Counted from the first letter of the stretch, positions 30,204-39,495 are shown. The stretch: 64,000 nucleotides of DNA from Burkholderia humptydooensis (GCF_001513745.1 NZ_CP013380.1:1674001-1738000); one strand, 5' to 3'. Numbers and translations are program-made. Notes: generated by a model from the letters alone, not told the origin.

Positions 30204-31667
30204 ATGAGCGATTCGAGAACGTCCGGGCGGCCCCCGGCGAAGCCGGACCGGATTCCGGCTGCCATGCAGACGCTGCTTGACGCGGACGACGCGCGCTTCC
30301 TGCTGACGCGCACCGGCTTTTCGCCGCCGCCGCGCGACGTTGTGCGCCTCGTCGGCATGACGCGCGCGCAGGCGCTCGCCGAACTGCTCGACGGTGCGCG
30401 CACGCAAAGCGTGACGCCGCCTCCCGACTGGGTGCGCGAGGCGCCGCCGTCGCGCGCGGCGCGCGCCGCGTTCTCGCCCGACGAGCGACGCGCGGAACAG
30501 CAACTGCGCAATCGCCGCTACGACGCGCTGCGCGCGTGGTGGGTGCGCGAGATGCTCGTGACGCCTTCGCCGCTCACCGAGCGGATGACGCTCTTCTGGC
30601 ACAACCACTTCACGTCCGGCCAGGACAAGGTACCGTTTCCGCAAACGATTGCGGCGCAACATGCGCTGCTGCGCGCCGATGCGCTCGGCAACTTCGGCGC
30701 GATGCTGCACGGCGTCGCGAAGGACCCGGCGATGCTGCAGTATCTCGACGGCGCGAGCAATCGCCGGGGCCGCCCGAACGAGAACTTCGCGCGCGAGGCG
30801 ATGGAACTTTTCACGCTCGGCGAGGGCCACTATACGCAGCGCGACGTGTCCGAAGCCGCGCGCGCCTATACCGGCTGGGGGCTCGATCCCGATACGCTCG
30901 CGCATGTGTTCCGGCCGAACGTTCACGACGACGGCGTGAAGACCGTGCTCGGCGAAACCGGCCGCTTCGACGGCGACGCGGTGCTCGATATCCTGCTCGC
31001 CCGCCCCGAGACCGCGCGCTTCGTCGTCGCGAAGCTGTGGCGCGAGTTCGTCTCCGATGCGCCGGATGCCGGCGAGCTCGAGCGCATCGCCGCGCGATTC
31101 CGGCAGAGCGGCTACGACATCAAGGCGGCGCTCGCGGAGCTGTTCTCGTCCGATGCGTTCTGGGCCGACCGCAATCGCGGCGTGCTCGTCAAATCGCCGG
31201 CGGAGTTCGTGGTCGGCACGGTGCGGCTTTTCGACGTCGACTACGGCGATACCGCGCCGTTCGCGAACACGTTGCGCGCGCTCGGCCAGAACCTGTTCTA
31301 TCCGCCGAACGTGAAGGGCTGGCCGGGCGGCGCGGCCTGGATCAACAGCTCGACGCTGCTTGCGCGCAAGCAGTTCGTCGAGCAGATGATGCGAGCGACG
31401 GAGGCGCCCGGCATGCGCGCGGCGCCCGTCTCCCATGACATGGCCGGCCGGCCGGCGTCGATGCGGCGCGCGGCGATGCGCTTCGATCTCGACGCGTGGC
31501 TCGCCGCGTACCGGACGAAGCCGCAGGCGCAGCCGGATCTGTCGACGGAGCTGCAACTGCAGCACGCGGTGCTGCCGATTTCGCCCGTCGCGGCGATCGA
31601 GGCGGGCGCGACGAGCAGCGCGTATTTGCAGACCCTGTTGATGGATCCGGCGTATCAACTGAAGTGA
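30204..31667 (+). CDS. DUF1800 domain protein
   Basis: 487 residues. Matches DUF1800 through its opening DDARFLLTRTGFSPPP, the centre MTLFWHNHFTSGQDKV and ENFAREAMELFTLGEGHYTQRDVSEAARAYTGW, and PPNVKGWPGGAAWINSSTLLARK near the C-terminus. No signal peptide is visible, unlike many relatives. DUF1800 genes nearly always precede DUF1501 genes, as here (82 bp gap). Biochemical role unknown. A GC hairpin (30149-30169) lies in the leader. Confidence 0.88.
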   Translation: MSDSRTSGRPPAKPDRIPAAMQTLLDADDARFLLTRTGFSPPPRDVVRLVGMTRAQALAELLDGARTQSVTPPPDWVREAPPSRAARAAFSPDERRAEQQLRNRRYDALRAWWVREMLVTPSPLTERMTLFWHNHFTSGQDKVPFPQTIAAQHALLRADALGNFGAMLHGVAKDPAMLQYLDGASNRRGRPNENFAREAMELFTLGEGHYTQRDVSEAARAYTGWGLDPDTLAHVFRPNVHDDGVKTVLGETGRFDGDAVLDILLARPETARFVVAKLWREFVSDAPDAGELERIAARFRQSGYDIKAALAELFSSDAFWADRNRGVLVKSPAEFVVGTVRLFDVDYGDTAPFANTLRALGQNLFYPPNVKGWPGGAAWINSSTLLARKQFVEQMMRATEAPGMRAAPVSHDMAGRPASMRRAAMRFDLDAWLAAYRTKPQAQPDLSTELQLQHAVLPISPVAAIEAGATSSAYLQTLLMDPAYQLK

Positions 31668-31749
31668 AGAACATGAACATGACGACGACGGAATATCGCG
31701 CGATGCGGCAACGCGCGGGCCGCGTCGAATGCTAAACGAGGAAAGCAGC

Positions 31750-33012
31750 ATGAAACGACGCGATTTTCTGGCCTTGGCGAGTCTTGCCGGCGCGGCGGGC
31801 GTATCGCTGTCGCTGCCGCGCGCGTTCGCGGCGGCACCGGCCGCTTCGGGCGAGAAGGGGGCATTCGGCGCGATCGGCGCGATCGGCGCGGCGGGCGCCG
31901 CGCGCTACTCTAACCTGCTGATCCTCGTCGAGCTGAAGGGCGGCAACGACGGGCTCAACACGGTGATTCCCTATGCGGACCCGCTGTACCGCACGCTGCG
32001 CCCGACGATCGGCGTCAAGCGCGAGCAGGTCGTGCAGCTCGACGAGCGCGCCGCGCTGCATCCGGCGCTCGAGCCGATCGTGCCTCTCTGGCGCGAGGGG
32101 CGGCTCGCGATCGTCGACGGCGTCGGCTATCCGCAGCCGAATCTGTCGCACTTTCGCTCGATCGAGATCTGGGATACCGCGTCGCGCGCGGACGAGTATC
32201 TGCGCGAAGGGTGGCTCACGCGCGCCTTCGCGCAGGCCAGCGTGCCGCCCGGCTTCGCCGCGGACGGCATCGTGCTCGGCAGCGCGGAAATGGGGCCGCT
32301 CGCGAACGGCGCGCGCGCGATCGCACTCGTCAATCCCGCGCAGTTCGCGCGCGCGGCGCGGCTCGTGCAGCCCGTGTCGCTGCGCGAGCAGAATCCCGCG
32401 CTCGCGCACGTGATCGACATCGAAAACGACATCGTCAAGGCCGCCGACCGGCTGCGTCCGCACGCGGGCACGCCCGCGCTCGCGACCGCGTTTCCGGGCG
32501 GACCGTTCGGCGCGTCGGTGAAGACCGCGATGCAGGTGCTCGCCGCGTGCGATACGCCGCAGCGCACGCCGGCGCCGGGGCAGGGCGTTGCGGTGCTGCG
32601 CCTCACGCTGAACGGCTTCGACACGCACCAGAACCAGCCCGGCCAGCAGGCGGGATTGCTCAGGCAACTGGCGCAGGGGCTTGTCGCGATGCGCTCGGCG
32701 TTGATCGAGCTCGGGCGCTGGAACGATACGCTCGTGATGACGTATGCGGAATTCGGCCGGCGCGCGCGAGAGAACCAGAGCAACGGGACGGATCACGGCA
32801 CGGCCGCGCCGCATTTCGTGATGGGCGGGCGTGTGCGCGGCGGGCTGTATGGCGCGCCGCCCGCGCTTGCTGCGCTCGACGGCAACGGCAACCTGCCCGT
32901 CGCGGTCGATTTCCGTCAGCTCTATGCGACCGTGCTCGGCCCGTGGTGGGGGCTCGACGCGACGAGCGTGCTCAAGCAGCGCTTCGAGCCGCTGCCGCTG
33001 CTGCGCGCCTGA
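31750..33012 (+). CDS. DUF1501 domain protein, Tat-type signal
   Basis: 420 residues. It starts MKRRDFLALASLAGAAG, a Tat-like signal (RRDFL), cleaved near AFAAA. The mature part has LVELKGGNDGLNTVIPY, HPALEPIVPLWREGRLAIVDGVGYPQPNLSHFRS, GFDTHQNQPGQQ and TYAEFGRRARENQSNGTDHGTA, all DUF1501 hallmarks resembling the alkaline-phosphatase/sulfatase fold. ATG 31750 has GAGGAAAG upstream. Downstream partner of the DUF1800 gene; substrate unknown. A short Gly/Ala/Ile repeat (GAIGAIGAAGAA) follows the signal. Confidence 0.9.
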   Translation: MKRRDFLALASLAGAAGVSLSLPRAFAAAPAASGEKGAFGAIGAIGAAGAARYSNLLILVELKGGNDGLNTVIPYADPLYRTLRPTIGVKREQVVQLDERAALHPALEPIVPLWREGRLAIVDGVGYPQPNLSHFRSIEIWDTASRADEYLREGWLTRAFAQASVPPGFAADGIVLGSAEMGPLANGARAIALVNPAQFARAARLVQPVSLREQNPALAHVIDIENDIVKAADRLRPHAGTPALATAFPGGPFGASVKTAMQVLAACDTPQRTPAPGQGVAVLRLTLNGFDTHQNQPGQQAGLLRQLAQGLVAMRSALIELGRWNDTLVMTYAEFGRRARENQSNGTDHGTAAPHFVMGGRVRGGLYGAPPALAALDGNGNLPVAVDFRQLYATVLGPWWGLDATSVLKQRFEPLPLLRA

Positions 33013-33030
33013 TGTGCGGGACGTGCGGCG

Positions 33031-33060
33031 GCATGTGTCGGCGTGTGTCGGCGTGTGTCG
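33031..33060. repeat. Three 10-bp tandem units (GCGTGTGTCG)
   Basis: GCATGTGTCG followed by two copies of GCGTGTGTCG, in the short gap between the converging DUF1501 and squalene/phytoene synthase genes. Confidence 0.8.
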
Positions 33061-33071
33061 GCCGGCGCGTG

Positions 33072-33908
33072 TCAGCGGCGCCGCGCGGCGCGCCACGCGA
33101 TCCACAGCTTGCGGATCGGTGTGAGCGCGATTCGCTGGTGCAGCACCTGGAAGCCGTCGCGCTCGATCTCGTCGAGCACCGCGAGCGCGAGCGCGCCGAG
33201 CGCGCGCAGCGTGCGCTGCGCGCGGCGCTCGTCGGCGGGGATGCCGGATAGCGACGCGTTGAGCGCGTCGCGCGCGCGCGACGTCTGGAAGCGCATCAGC
33301 TCGGTATACGCGGGGGTGTAGCGGCGATTGAGGAGATCGGCGGCCGTCACGCCATAGCGTTGCAGTTCGTCGATCGGCACGTAGATGCGCCCCTGCCGCG
33401 CATCCTGCCCGAGATCCTGCACGAATTGCGCGAGCGTGAGCGCCTCGCCGAGCGGCTGCGCCCAGCGCGCGTCGCCCGCGGCGGGCCGGCTCGCGCTCGC
33501 GCGCGCGACGAGCGCGGCGAACGTGCCGCCCGTATGGTCGACATAGCGGCGCAGATTCGCGAAGTCCAGATAGCGCGCCTGCTCGAGATCCATGCCGTAT
33601 CCGCTCACGAGCGTGCGCAGCGCGCCGGCTTCGCGCGCGATGTCCGGATGATGCGCGGCGAGCGCCTGTGACACCGGATGCGACGGATTGCCGGCCGCGA
33701 GCGCGGCGAGTTCCTTTTGCCACCACGCGAGCTTCGCGTGGCCGACAGTCGGATCGCTGACCTCCTTCACCGTCTGCTCGATTTCGCGACGCAGCGCGAA
33801 CAGCGCGGCGACGAGCGGCTGGCGCGCGAGCGGCGCCTGGCGCAGCGCATAGTAGAAGCTGGAGCCGGGCGGCGCGGCTTTCTGCTGGCAGTATTCGTCG
33901 AAATTCAC
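33072..33908 (-). CDS. Squalene/phytoene synthase family protein (HpnC/HpnD-like)
   Basis: 278 residues if translation starts at GTG 33908 (VNFDEYCQQKAAPPGSSFYYALRQ), where the family normally begins; an in-frame ATG at 33971 would add 21 residues. The trans-isoprenyl-diphosphate synthase landmarks are present, including FALRREIEQTVKEVSDP near the first Asp-rich region and LAQFVQDLGQDARQGRIYVPIDEL for the second. It condenses prenyl diphosphates head-to-head. In Burkholderia such genes serve hopanoid (presqualene/squalene) synthesis; no other hopanoid gene is adjacent. Confidence 0.83.
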   Translation of the reverse strand: MNFDEYCQQKAAPPGSSFYYALRQAPLARQPLVAALFALRREIEQTVKEVSDPTVGHAKLAWWQKELAALAAGNPSHPVSQALAAHHPDIAREAGALRTLVSGYGMDLEQARYLDFANLRRYVDHTGGTFAALVARASASRPAAGDARWAQPLGEALTLAQFVQDLGQDARQGRIYVPIDELQRYGVTAADLLNRRYTPAYTELMRFQTSRARDALNASLSGIPADERRAQRTLRALGALALAVLDEIERDGFQVLHQRIALTPIRKLWIAWRAARRR

Positions 33909-34147
33909 GGGGGCAGGAACGAGTGAGGCGAGATCGGCTCGGACGGGGGCGGGCGTTCGACCGCACGGCATCGCGGCCGCATTGCGGGGACAACGGCGAA
34001 TTCTAGCATCGCGGCAAAAGAGAGGCCGGACGCTAGAGACAAGCGTAGGGAGATCGGTTAGAATCTCGCGCTCGCGCTTTCCGGGCGGTCGCGAAAGCGG
34101 TATGCGACCCCGGCGTGCAGCCCGTTGGCTGCAGCATTTTCTCGCGT

Positions 34148-34234
34148 GCGTGAGTGGCGAAATTGGTAGACGCACCAGGTTTAGGTCCTGACGCCCGCAA
34201 GGGTGTGCCGGTTCGAGTCCGGCCTCACGCACCA
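34148..34234 (+). tRNA. tRNA-Leu (anticodon TAG)
   Basis: Acceptor GCGTGAG (34148-34154) pairs with CTCACGC (34224-34230), then A and encoded CCA. D arm TGGCGAAATTGGTAGACGC, anticodon loop TTTAGGT giving UAG (codon CUA), a long variable arm typical of class II tRNA, and T loop GGTTCGAGTCC. No integrated element or att duplication is seen next to it. Confidence 0.97.
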
Positions 34235-34689
34235 TCCACGCTTTTCCGCTTCGATCAGGCTCGAAGCCGAGATCGGTTCGATCGACGCATCGTCTGAATC
34301 ATTTCGATCCGTCGTTTCGGAAAGCGCTCCCGTCATTCTTCCGCTTCTCCGTTAGCCAGCGCCGAACGTCCGTCGCGCGTATCGTGGCCGGAGGCAAAAA
34401 TCTTCCGTTATTCCGTCATTTTCGGGTTTCGCCGCGCGACAGTTCGTGTGGCGCGTTGTCGATGCGCGATCGAGGCCGTGCGGCGCGGCATCCGAATCGC
34501 GGCACCCAGGCGCGGCGTTCGGGCACGGCATTCGTCAGCGGCCGATGATTCCTCGATTCGTCGAACGCTTCTCCGCACGCGTTGAACCAGGCGCACAATC
34601 TGCAGTCGATTCACCTTGACGCGTGCGGCGGCGCGTTTCGCCGTGCTCGCGCGATTTCCTCCACTCATTTTCAGAAACAGAACGAAGCC
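34235..34689. other. 455-bp region without a supported gene
   Basis: Follows tRNA-Leu. Less GC-rich than its surroundings, with no recognisable protein on either strand and no clear terminator after the tRNA. It ends in the promoter/leader of the MEKHLA gene. A tRNA 3' flank of this kind could be old integration-site debris, but I see no copy of the tRNA 3' end. Confidence 0.45.
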
Positions 34690-35151
34690 ATGTCCCATTC
34701 GCTTGCGCTGGATCCGGATTTCTTCGATCTCCTTGCGGTCAGCCACCTGCGGCTGATCGGCACGCCGCTCGTCGACCCTGCGGTGCCGCGCGCCGACGGC
34801 CCGCGCTGGCTCTACGAGGACGCGCCGTTTTGCGTGCTCGCCCACGACGCCGCCGAGGACCCGCGCTACGTCTATGCGAACAGGACCGTGCAGCGCTGCT
34901 TCGAGTACGACTGGGACGAGATGACCGCGTTGCATTCGCGGTACTCCGCCGAGGAGCCGAATCGCGACGAGCGCGCGCGGCTGCTCGAATCGGTGCGAAC
35001 GCGCGGCTTCGCGACCGGCTATCGCGGCCTGCGGGTGGCGAAATCGGGGCGGCGTTTCTGGATTGAGGACGTCACCGTCTGGAATCTGATCGATCGCGAC
35101 GGCACGTATCGGGGGCAGGCCGCGACCTATCGCCGGTGGACGGACGCGTGA
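34690..35151 (+). CDS. MEKHLA domain protein
   Basis: 153 residues. The MEKHLA domain (PAS-like) is recognisable from LLAVSHLRLIGTPLVD, LYEDAPFCVLAHDAAEDPRYVYANRTVQRCFEYDWDEM, ALHSRYSAEEPNRDERARLLESV and GFATGYRGLRVAKSGRRFWIEDVTVWNLID. Stand-alone bacterial versions are small cytosolic proteins of unknown role, possibly ligand sensors. ATG 34690 starts the conserved part; an upstream frame extension is unsupported. Convergent with the PLD nuclease gene. Confidence 0.85.
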   Translation: MSHSLALDPDFFDLLAVSHLRLIGTPLVDPAVPRADGPRWLYEDAPFCVLAHDAAEDPRYVYANRTVQRCFEYDWDEMTALHSRYSAEEPNRDERARLLESVRTRGFATGYRGLRVAKSGRRFWIEDVTVWNLIDRDGTYRGQAATYRRWTDA

Positions 35152-35234
35152 GTCGCGGTGGCCGGCCGATGCGCGAACGGCGCGTGCGAGCGAGCCGGCG
35201 GTCGAGCATCAAGCCTTCGCCGACCGATAGCCGA

Positions 35235-35858
35235 TCAATAAGTCGACCGATAATCGGTCCCCTGATCGTACCGGTTCTGCCAGTGCTTCAGGTACTGCGC
35301 GGCGAGCGCCGGATTGTTCCAGACGACGAGCACGTTTTCCGAGTTGCGCGCGGCCGCGGCGGCGCTGAAATTGAACGACCCCGTCTCGACATGGCGGCCG
35401 TCGACGACGATGTACTTGTCGTGATGGATCGCGTAGCGGCCGATCGTGCGCGTCGGCACTTTCGCGTTGACGAGCAGGTTGAGCGCCTGCTTCGACGCCC
35501 TTGAGCGATTGCCGTCGTTGTCGACGACGATCGCGACGTCGACACCGCGGCGGCGCGCGTCGAGGAGCGCGCGCACGACCTTCGGCGACGTGAACGAATA
35601 GCCGGCGAGGCGGATCGACGCGCGCGAGGTGCCGATCACCTTCAACACGAGCGTTTCCGCGCCGCCGTCCGGCGAGAACGCGGCCTCGACGACCTGTCCC
35701 GCCGGCGCTTCCTTCGCGGACGACGGCAGCGCGTCGGCGATCAGCGCGACGAGGCGCTCGATCAGTGATTCGGAAGCCGTCTTGCTGACGGCGGGCGGTG
35801 CGGCGGACAGGAAAACGGCGGCGAGACACGCGGCGGCGAGCCGCTTCGGCAACTGCAT
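35235..35858 (-). CDS. Phospholipase D family endonuclease (Nuc-like), exported
   Basis: 207 residues with one HKD motif: His146, Lys148, Asp153 in HHDKYIVVD, followed by GSFNFSAAAAARNSENVLV. One HKD motif means it acts as a dimer, as in the Nuc/Zucchini group that cleaves nucleic acids without metal. A signal peptide (1-25, ending AVSK) points to the periplasm. ATG 35858 puts this signal first. Isolated gene. Confidence 0.85.
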   Translation of the reverse strand: MQLPKRLAAACLAAVFLSAAPPAVSKTASESLIERLVALIADALPSSAKEAPAGQVVEAAFSPDGGAETLVLKVIGTSRASIRLAGYSFTSPKVVRALLDARRRGVDVAIVVDNDGNRSRASKQALNLLVNAKVPTRTIGRYAIHHDKYIVVDGRHVETGSFNFSAAAAARNSENVLVVWNNPALAAQYLKHWQNRYDQGTDYRSTY

Positions 35859-36058
35859 GAGAGGGTCGGGCGTTCGAAACTGACGAGGACGAGAGTGTAA
35901 CGGCATCGGCGCGGTTTTCGTCGACGCGCCGGAAAGTTTCTGTCGACGCGCACCGGCGCATCGTCGACGCCCATCCACGCCTATCCACGCCATCGACGAA
36001 CGGCGCCGCGCGACGCCGTATCGGCATGCTTCGCGCCGCCCGATCCTCGGCCGCTCGA

Positions 36059-37168
36059 TCAATAACCGAAGCGCGCCGCCATCTCGTCGATCAGTTGCCG
36101 CTGGAACGCGTTGAAGCGCTCGCCGGGCTGCTGCGCGATCGCAAGTTCGAGCATCGGATCGGCGACGTCGGTGCGCATGCCCGACAGCGCCTCGACGATC
36201 GCCTGTCCGCAAAACGGTACATAGGCCTCCGAATAACCGCCTTCGTGCACGACGACGAGCCGCCCCGCGCAATGCCGCTGCGCGGCCTGCTTCAGCGCGT
36301 GCGTCATGAACCGGTAGCTGTCGCTGTGCAACTGCATTCGCGCGAGCGGGTCGACCGCGTTCGCGTCGAGCCCGCTCGCGACGACGACGAGATCGGGCCT
36401 GAACGCGTCGAGCGCGGGCAGCACGATCCGCTCGAATGCGTAGCGATACGCATCGTCGCCCGCTCCAGCGAGCAGCGGAACGTTGACGTTCGCGCCCGCA
36501 CCCGCGCCCGCGCCGCGCTCGTCGGCGCCGCTGTAGCCGGGCGGAAAGCAGCGGTCCTGATGCAGCGAGAGCGTCAGCGTGTTGGGATCGTCGTAGTAGA
36601 TCGCCTGCGTGCCGTTGCCGTGATGCACGTCCCAGTCGATCACCGCGACGCGCTCGACGCGATGCTTCGCGCGCGCGGCCTCGATTGCGATCGGAATGTT
36701 CGCGAGCAGGCAGAAACCCATCGGCTTGTCGCGCAGGCAGTGATGGCCGGGCGGGCGCGACAGCGAGAACGCGTTCGCCGCGCGCTCGGCGAGCACCGCG
36801 TCGACGGCGGCGAGCGCGAGCCCCGCCGACAGCGCCGCGATCTCGTAGCTGCCCCGCCCGAACGGCGCGAGCTCGCCGAGGTCGCCGCCGCCCGCATCGC
36901 TCGCGCGCTTGAACGCGTCGAGGTAATGCGCGGGATGAATGCGCAGCAGATCGTCATCGGTTGCGGCGGGCGCGCTCGACATGTCGAGCCTCGCGGCGAG
37001 CCCCGACGCGTGCACGAGCGACAGCAGGCGCCGTTTCGAGTCGGGCGATTCCGCATAGCCCGCGCTCGACGGCGGCTGCACCCATCCGCCGACCGGAAAG
37101 AACAGCGCATGCGCGCCACCCGTGTGCCAGAAAGTGCGTTCGTCGGTGAAGAAAGCGGTTTTTGTCAT
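36059..37168 (-). CDS. Histone-deacetylase-like amidohydrolase (acetylpolyamine amidohydrolase type)
   Basis: 369 residues. HDAC-fold catalytic elements are complete: SRPPGHHC, VIDWDVHHGNGTQAIYYDDPNTLTLSLHQ (Zn-binding Asp/His), VVVASGLDANAVDPLARM and VHEGGYSEAYVPFC. The N-terminal HPAHYLDAFKR region resembles bacterial class II HDACs and acetylpolyamine amidohydrolases that release acetate from acetylated amines. It is the third gene of a minus-strand set after a porin and an MFS transporter (48-bp gap to the latter), which suggests an imported acetylated substrate. Confidence 0.85.
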   Translation of the reverse strand: MTKTAFFTDERTFWHTGGAHALFFPVGGWVQPPSSAGYAESPDSKRRLLSLVHASGLAARLDMSSAPAATDDDLLRIHPAHYLDAFKRASDAGGGDLGELAPFGRGSYEIAALSAGLALAAVDAVLAERAANAFSLSRPPGHHCLRDKPMGFCLLANIPIAIEAARAKHRVERVAVIDWDVHHGNGTQAIYYDDPNTLTLSLHQDRCFPPGYSGADERGAGAGAGANVNVPLLAGAGDDAYRYAFERIVLPALDAFRPDLVVVASGLDANAVDPLARMQLHSDSYRFMTHALKQAAQRHCAGRLVVVHEGGYSEAYVPFCGQAIVEALSGMRTDVADPMLELAIAQQPGERFNAFQRQLIDEMAARFGY

Positions 37169-37216
37169 GGCGATGAGCCGAAGCGATGAAGGAGGGGGAA
37201 GGAACGGCATCAGGCG

Positions 37217-38410
37217 TCAATGCGCGTCGCGCTCGACGCGCAGCATCGTCGCGAGCGATGCGGCCGAGACCGCGGCCGCGATCGAGAACAGCGCGCGCAG
37301 CGTGCCGCCGCCGTCGAGCAGCAGTCCGGCGGCGAGCGGCCCGGCGGCGAGCCCCGAGCCGATCACGAGATTGAGCGTCGCGATCAGGCGCCCGGTCGCA
37401 TCGACGGCCGCGACGCTCGCGAGGATGAACGGCAGGACGAAGGTCCACGCGAACTTGAAGCCGAAGATCGCGATCGTGTAGCCGGTTGCGTTCGGCGCCG
37501 CGGCGAGCGCGACGAGCGACGCGGCGAGGATTCCGTAACCGGCGAGCAGCATCGCGCGCCGCGCGGCGCGGCCGCCCAGATACGACGCGAGCGCCGCGCC
37601 CGCGATGCCCATCAGGCTCGCGATCGCGAGCACGTTGCCGCTCGCCTGCGCGTCGAAGCCGACGGCCGCCGCCGCTTTGCTGGCGAAGGTCCATACACCG
37701 CCGATCGCGAGGTAGAACGTCAGCACCCCACCGACCGCGAGCGCGGCCGCCGTGCGCGCCGCGGCCGGATGCGCGTGCGACGCGTGCCGCGCCCGCGCGC
37801 GCGGCACGGCCGGAAAGCGGCTCGCGAGCGGCGCCGCGCACAGTGCGAGCGTGGCGAGCACGACGTACAGCGCGCGCAATCCGAGCGCGCCGAACAGGTG
37901 CGGCAGCAGGAACAGGCCGGCCGCGCCCGCGACCAACTGGCCGACGACCCAGAGCCCGTAGACGCGATCGCTGTTGCCGCTCGCCGCGGCGCTCGTCATG
38001 CAGAGCACCATCAGCGTGCCGCCGCCGAGCGCCGTCGCCGCGCGCAGCGCGAGAAGCGGCGCGAAGCCCGGCATCCACACGGCGGTCGCGAGATTGCCGG
38101 CGCAGAACACGGCGGTCGCGCACCACGCGATGCGCCGCGCGTCGATGCGGCCGAGCCATAGATACGACGGCAGCGTCGCCGCGCTGAACGCGCCCAGCTC
38201 GACGAAGAAGTACGTGCCGATCTGCGACGCCGACAACCCGAGCTGCGCGCCGAGCTGGCCGGCCACGGCCGGCGCGACGAGCAGCAGGAGCGGCGTGATC
38301 GCCGCGAACGCGACGAGCGCGGCGAGCGTGCCGCTCGTGAAATCGGGCGCGTCGGCGGACGGCGCCGCGCCCGGCAGCGCGGGCTCTTGCAGCAATGTCT
38401 TGATGGTCAT
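37217..38410 (-). CDS. MFS transporter
   Basis: 397 residues, about 12 hydrophobic helices. Features include QLGLSASQIGTYFFVELGAF in the first half, a shortened A-like loop LWLGRIDARR between TM2 and TM3, and an arginine/histidine-rich central loop (about 195-220). No substrate-specific motif is visible. It begins 23 bp after the porin stop and lies directly before the deacetylase gene, so it probably carries the deacetylase substrate across the inner membrane (inference from order and spacing). Confidence 0.85.
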   Translation of the reverse strand: MTIKTLLQEPALPGAAPSADAPDFTSGTLAALVAFAAITPLLLLVAPAVAGQLGAQLGLSASQIGTYFFVELGAFSAATLPSYLWLGRIDARRIAWCATAVFCAGNLATAVWMPGFAPLLALRAATALGGGTLMVLCMTSAAASGNSDRVYGLWVVGQLVAGAAGLFLLPHLFGALGLRALYVVLATLALCAAPLASRFPAVPRARARHASHAHPAAARTAAALAVGGVLTFYLAIGGVWTFASKAAAAVGFDAQASGNVLAIASLMGIAGAALASYLGGRAARRAMLLAGYGILAASLVALAAAPNATGYTIAIFGFKFAWTFVLPFILASVAAVDATGRLIATLNLVIGSGLAAGPLAAGLLLDGGGTLRALFSIAAAVSAASLATMLRVERDAH

Positions 38411-38433
38411 GGTCGTGATCTCGCGGGCTCGAT

Positions 38434-39495
38434 TCAGAAGACGTGGTACATGCCGAGCATCGCGCCGAACTGCGATGCGCCGGCGAGCGGCGTCGGGTCG
38501 TATTCGTAGACGGTCTGCGAGCTGCGGTCGCTGTTTTTCGCGTAGCCGAGGTTCAGGTATGCGACGGTGCGCTTCGACAGCGAACAGGTCGCGCTCGCGA
38601 TGAAGAGCGTCGGATGGCCGATCCGCGGCGTCGGCGAATCGGTGTGATAGACGCCGCCCGCGAAGCCGAAGCGGCCGCTCGTCTGGTAGCGCGCGCCGCC
38701 CCAGACGATCGTGCGCGCGGGATCGAGATCGCCCGTCAGGCGCTCGACGCCGGCATGGACGGTGAGCGGCAGCGATGCGAACGCATAGCGCGCGGCGAAC
38801 GTGCCGATGTCGCGCCGCTGCGCGGAGCGGTCGACGCCGCCGTCGACCGTGCCGTGCGACCGATGCAGCACGGCGCTCGCCGACAGGCCGTTGCTCGTGA
38901 ACTGGCCGCCCAGCTCGAGCACGCGGCCGGCGCGCGTATTGCCCGCGATGCCCGCCGTCGCGGCGAGCGCCTCGACGTCGAAGCCCGCGAACGTCGCTGA
39001 CTGGAACTTGATCGAGTGGTCGATGAAGTTCGCGGACAGCGGCACGAGCACGCCCTGGCCGCTGTACGACGCGTACCAGAGCGGGTCGTAGAAGAGCGTC
39101 TTGTCGAACAGCGTGCTGAACTGGCGGCCGAGCGTGACGGTGCCGGCGGGGCCGCCGATGCCGACGTACGCGCCGCGAAAGAACGCATGGCCGGGCACGG
39201 TCGCCGTGCCGTCGTTCAGGTTGATGCCTTGCTCGAGCTTGAAGAGCGCCCGCCAGCCGCCGCCGAGATCCTCTTCGCCCTTGATGCCGACCTGGGAAGG
39301 CAGGATTCCGTAGTTTTGCAACTGCCAGGCGGCATGCCGGCCGTCTGCGTTCGACAGATACTGCACGCCCGCGTCGGCCACGCCGTAGAGCGTGAGCGTC
39401 GACTGCGCGTGCGTCGGGCCGGACAGCGCGGCGAGCGTCGCGGTTGCGGCGAGCGCGCGTCGTCGGCGTGTATTCCTGAACCTGAACGTCTTCAT
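38434..39495 (-). CDS. Gram-negative general porin (Porin_4 type)
   Basis: 353 residues. Signal peptide cleaved after Ala30 (GPTHA|QSTLTLYG); QSTLTLYGVADAGVQY is the standard Burkholderia porin start. VGIKGEEDLGGGWRALFKLEQG, GPAGTVTLGRQFS and the C-terminal phenylalanine (MYHVF, needed for BAM insertion) complete the family pattern. ATG 39495 is chosen as start of the signal peptide. First gene of the porin-MFS-deacetylase set. The promoter must lie in 39496-39756, where GGCAT-N5-ATGCC (39608-39622) is a candidate operator. Confidence 0.92.
   Translation of the reverse strand: MKTFRFRNTRRRRALAATATLAALSGPTHAQSTLTLYGVADAGVQYLSNADGRHAAWQLQNYGILPSQVGIKGEEDLGGGWRALFKLEQGINLNDGTATVPGHAFFRGAYVGIGGPAGTVTLGRQFSTLFDKTLFYDPLWYASYSGQGVLVPLSANFIDHSIKFQSATFAGFDVEALAATAGIAGNTRAGRVLELGGQFTSNGLSASAVLHRSHGTVDGGVDRSAQRRDIGTFAARYAFASLPLTVHAGVERLTGDLDPARTIVWGGARYQTSGRFGFAGGVYHTDSPTPRIGHPTLFIASATCSLSKRTVAYLNLGYAKNSDRSSQTVYEYDPTPLAGASQFGAMLGMYHVF

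Noticed and set aside
34148..34689. Integrative element at tRNA-Leu
   Set aside because: No integrase, no duplicated tRNA 3' end and no shift to foreign gene content; the next genes look native.
34408..34935. Minus-strand frame after tRNA-Leu
   Set aside because: Overlaps the MEKHLA gene and has no recognisable similarity.
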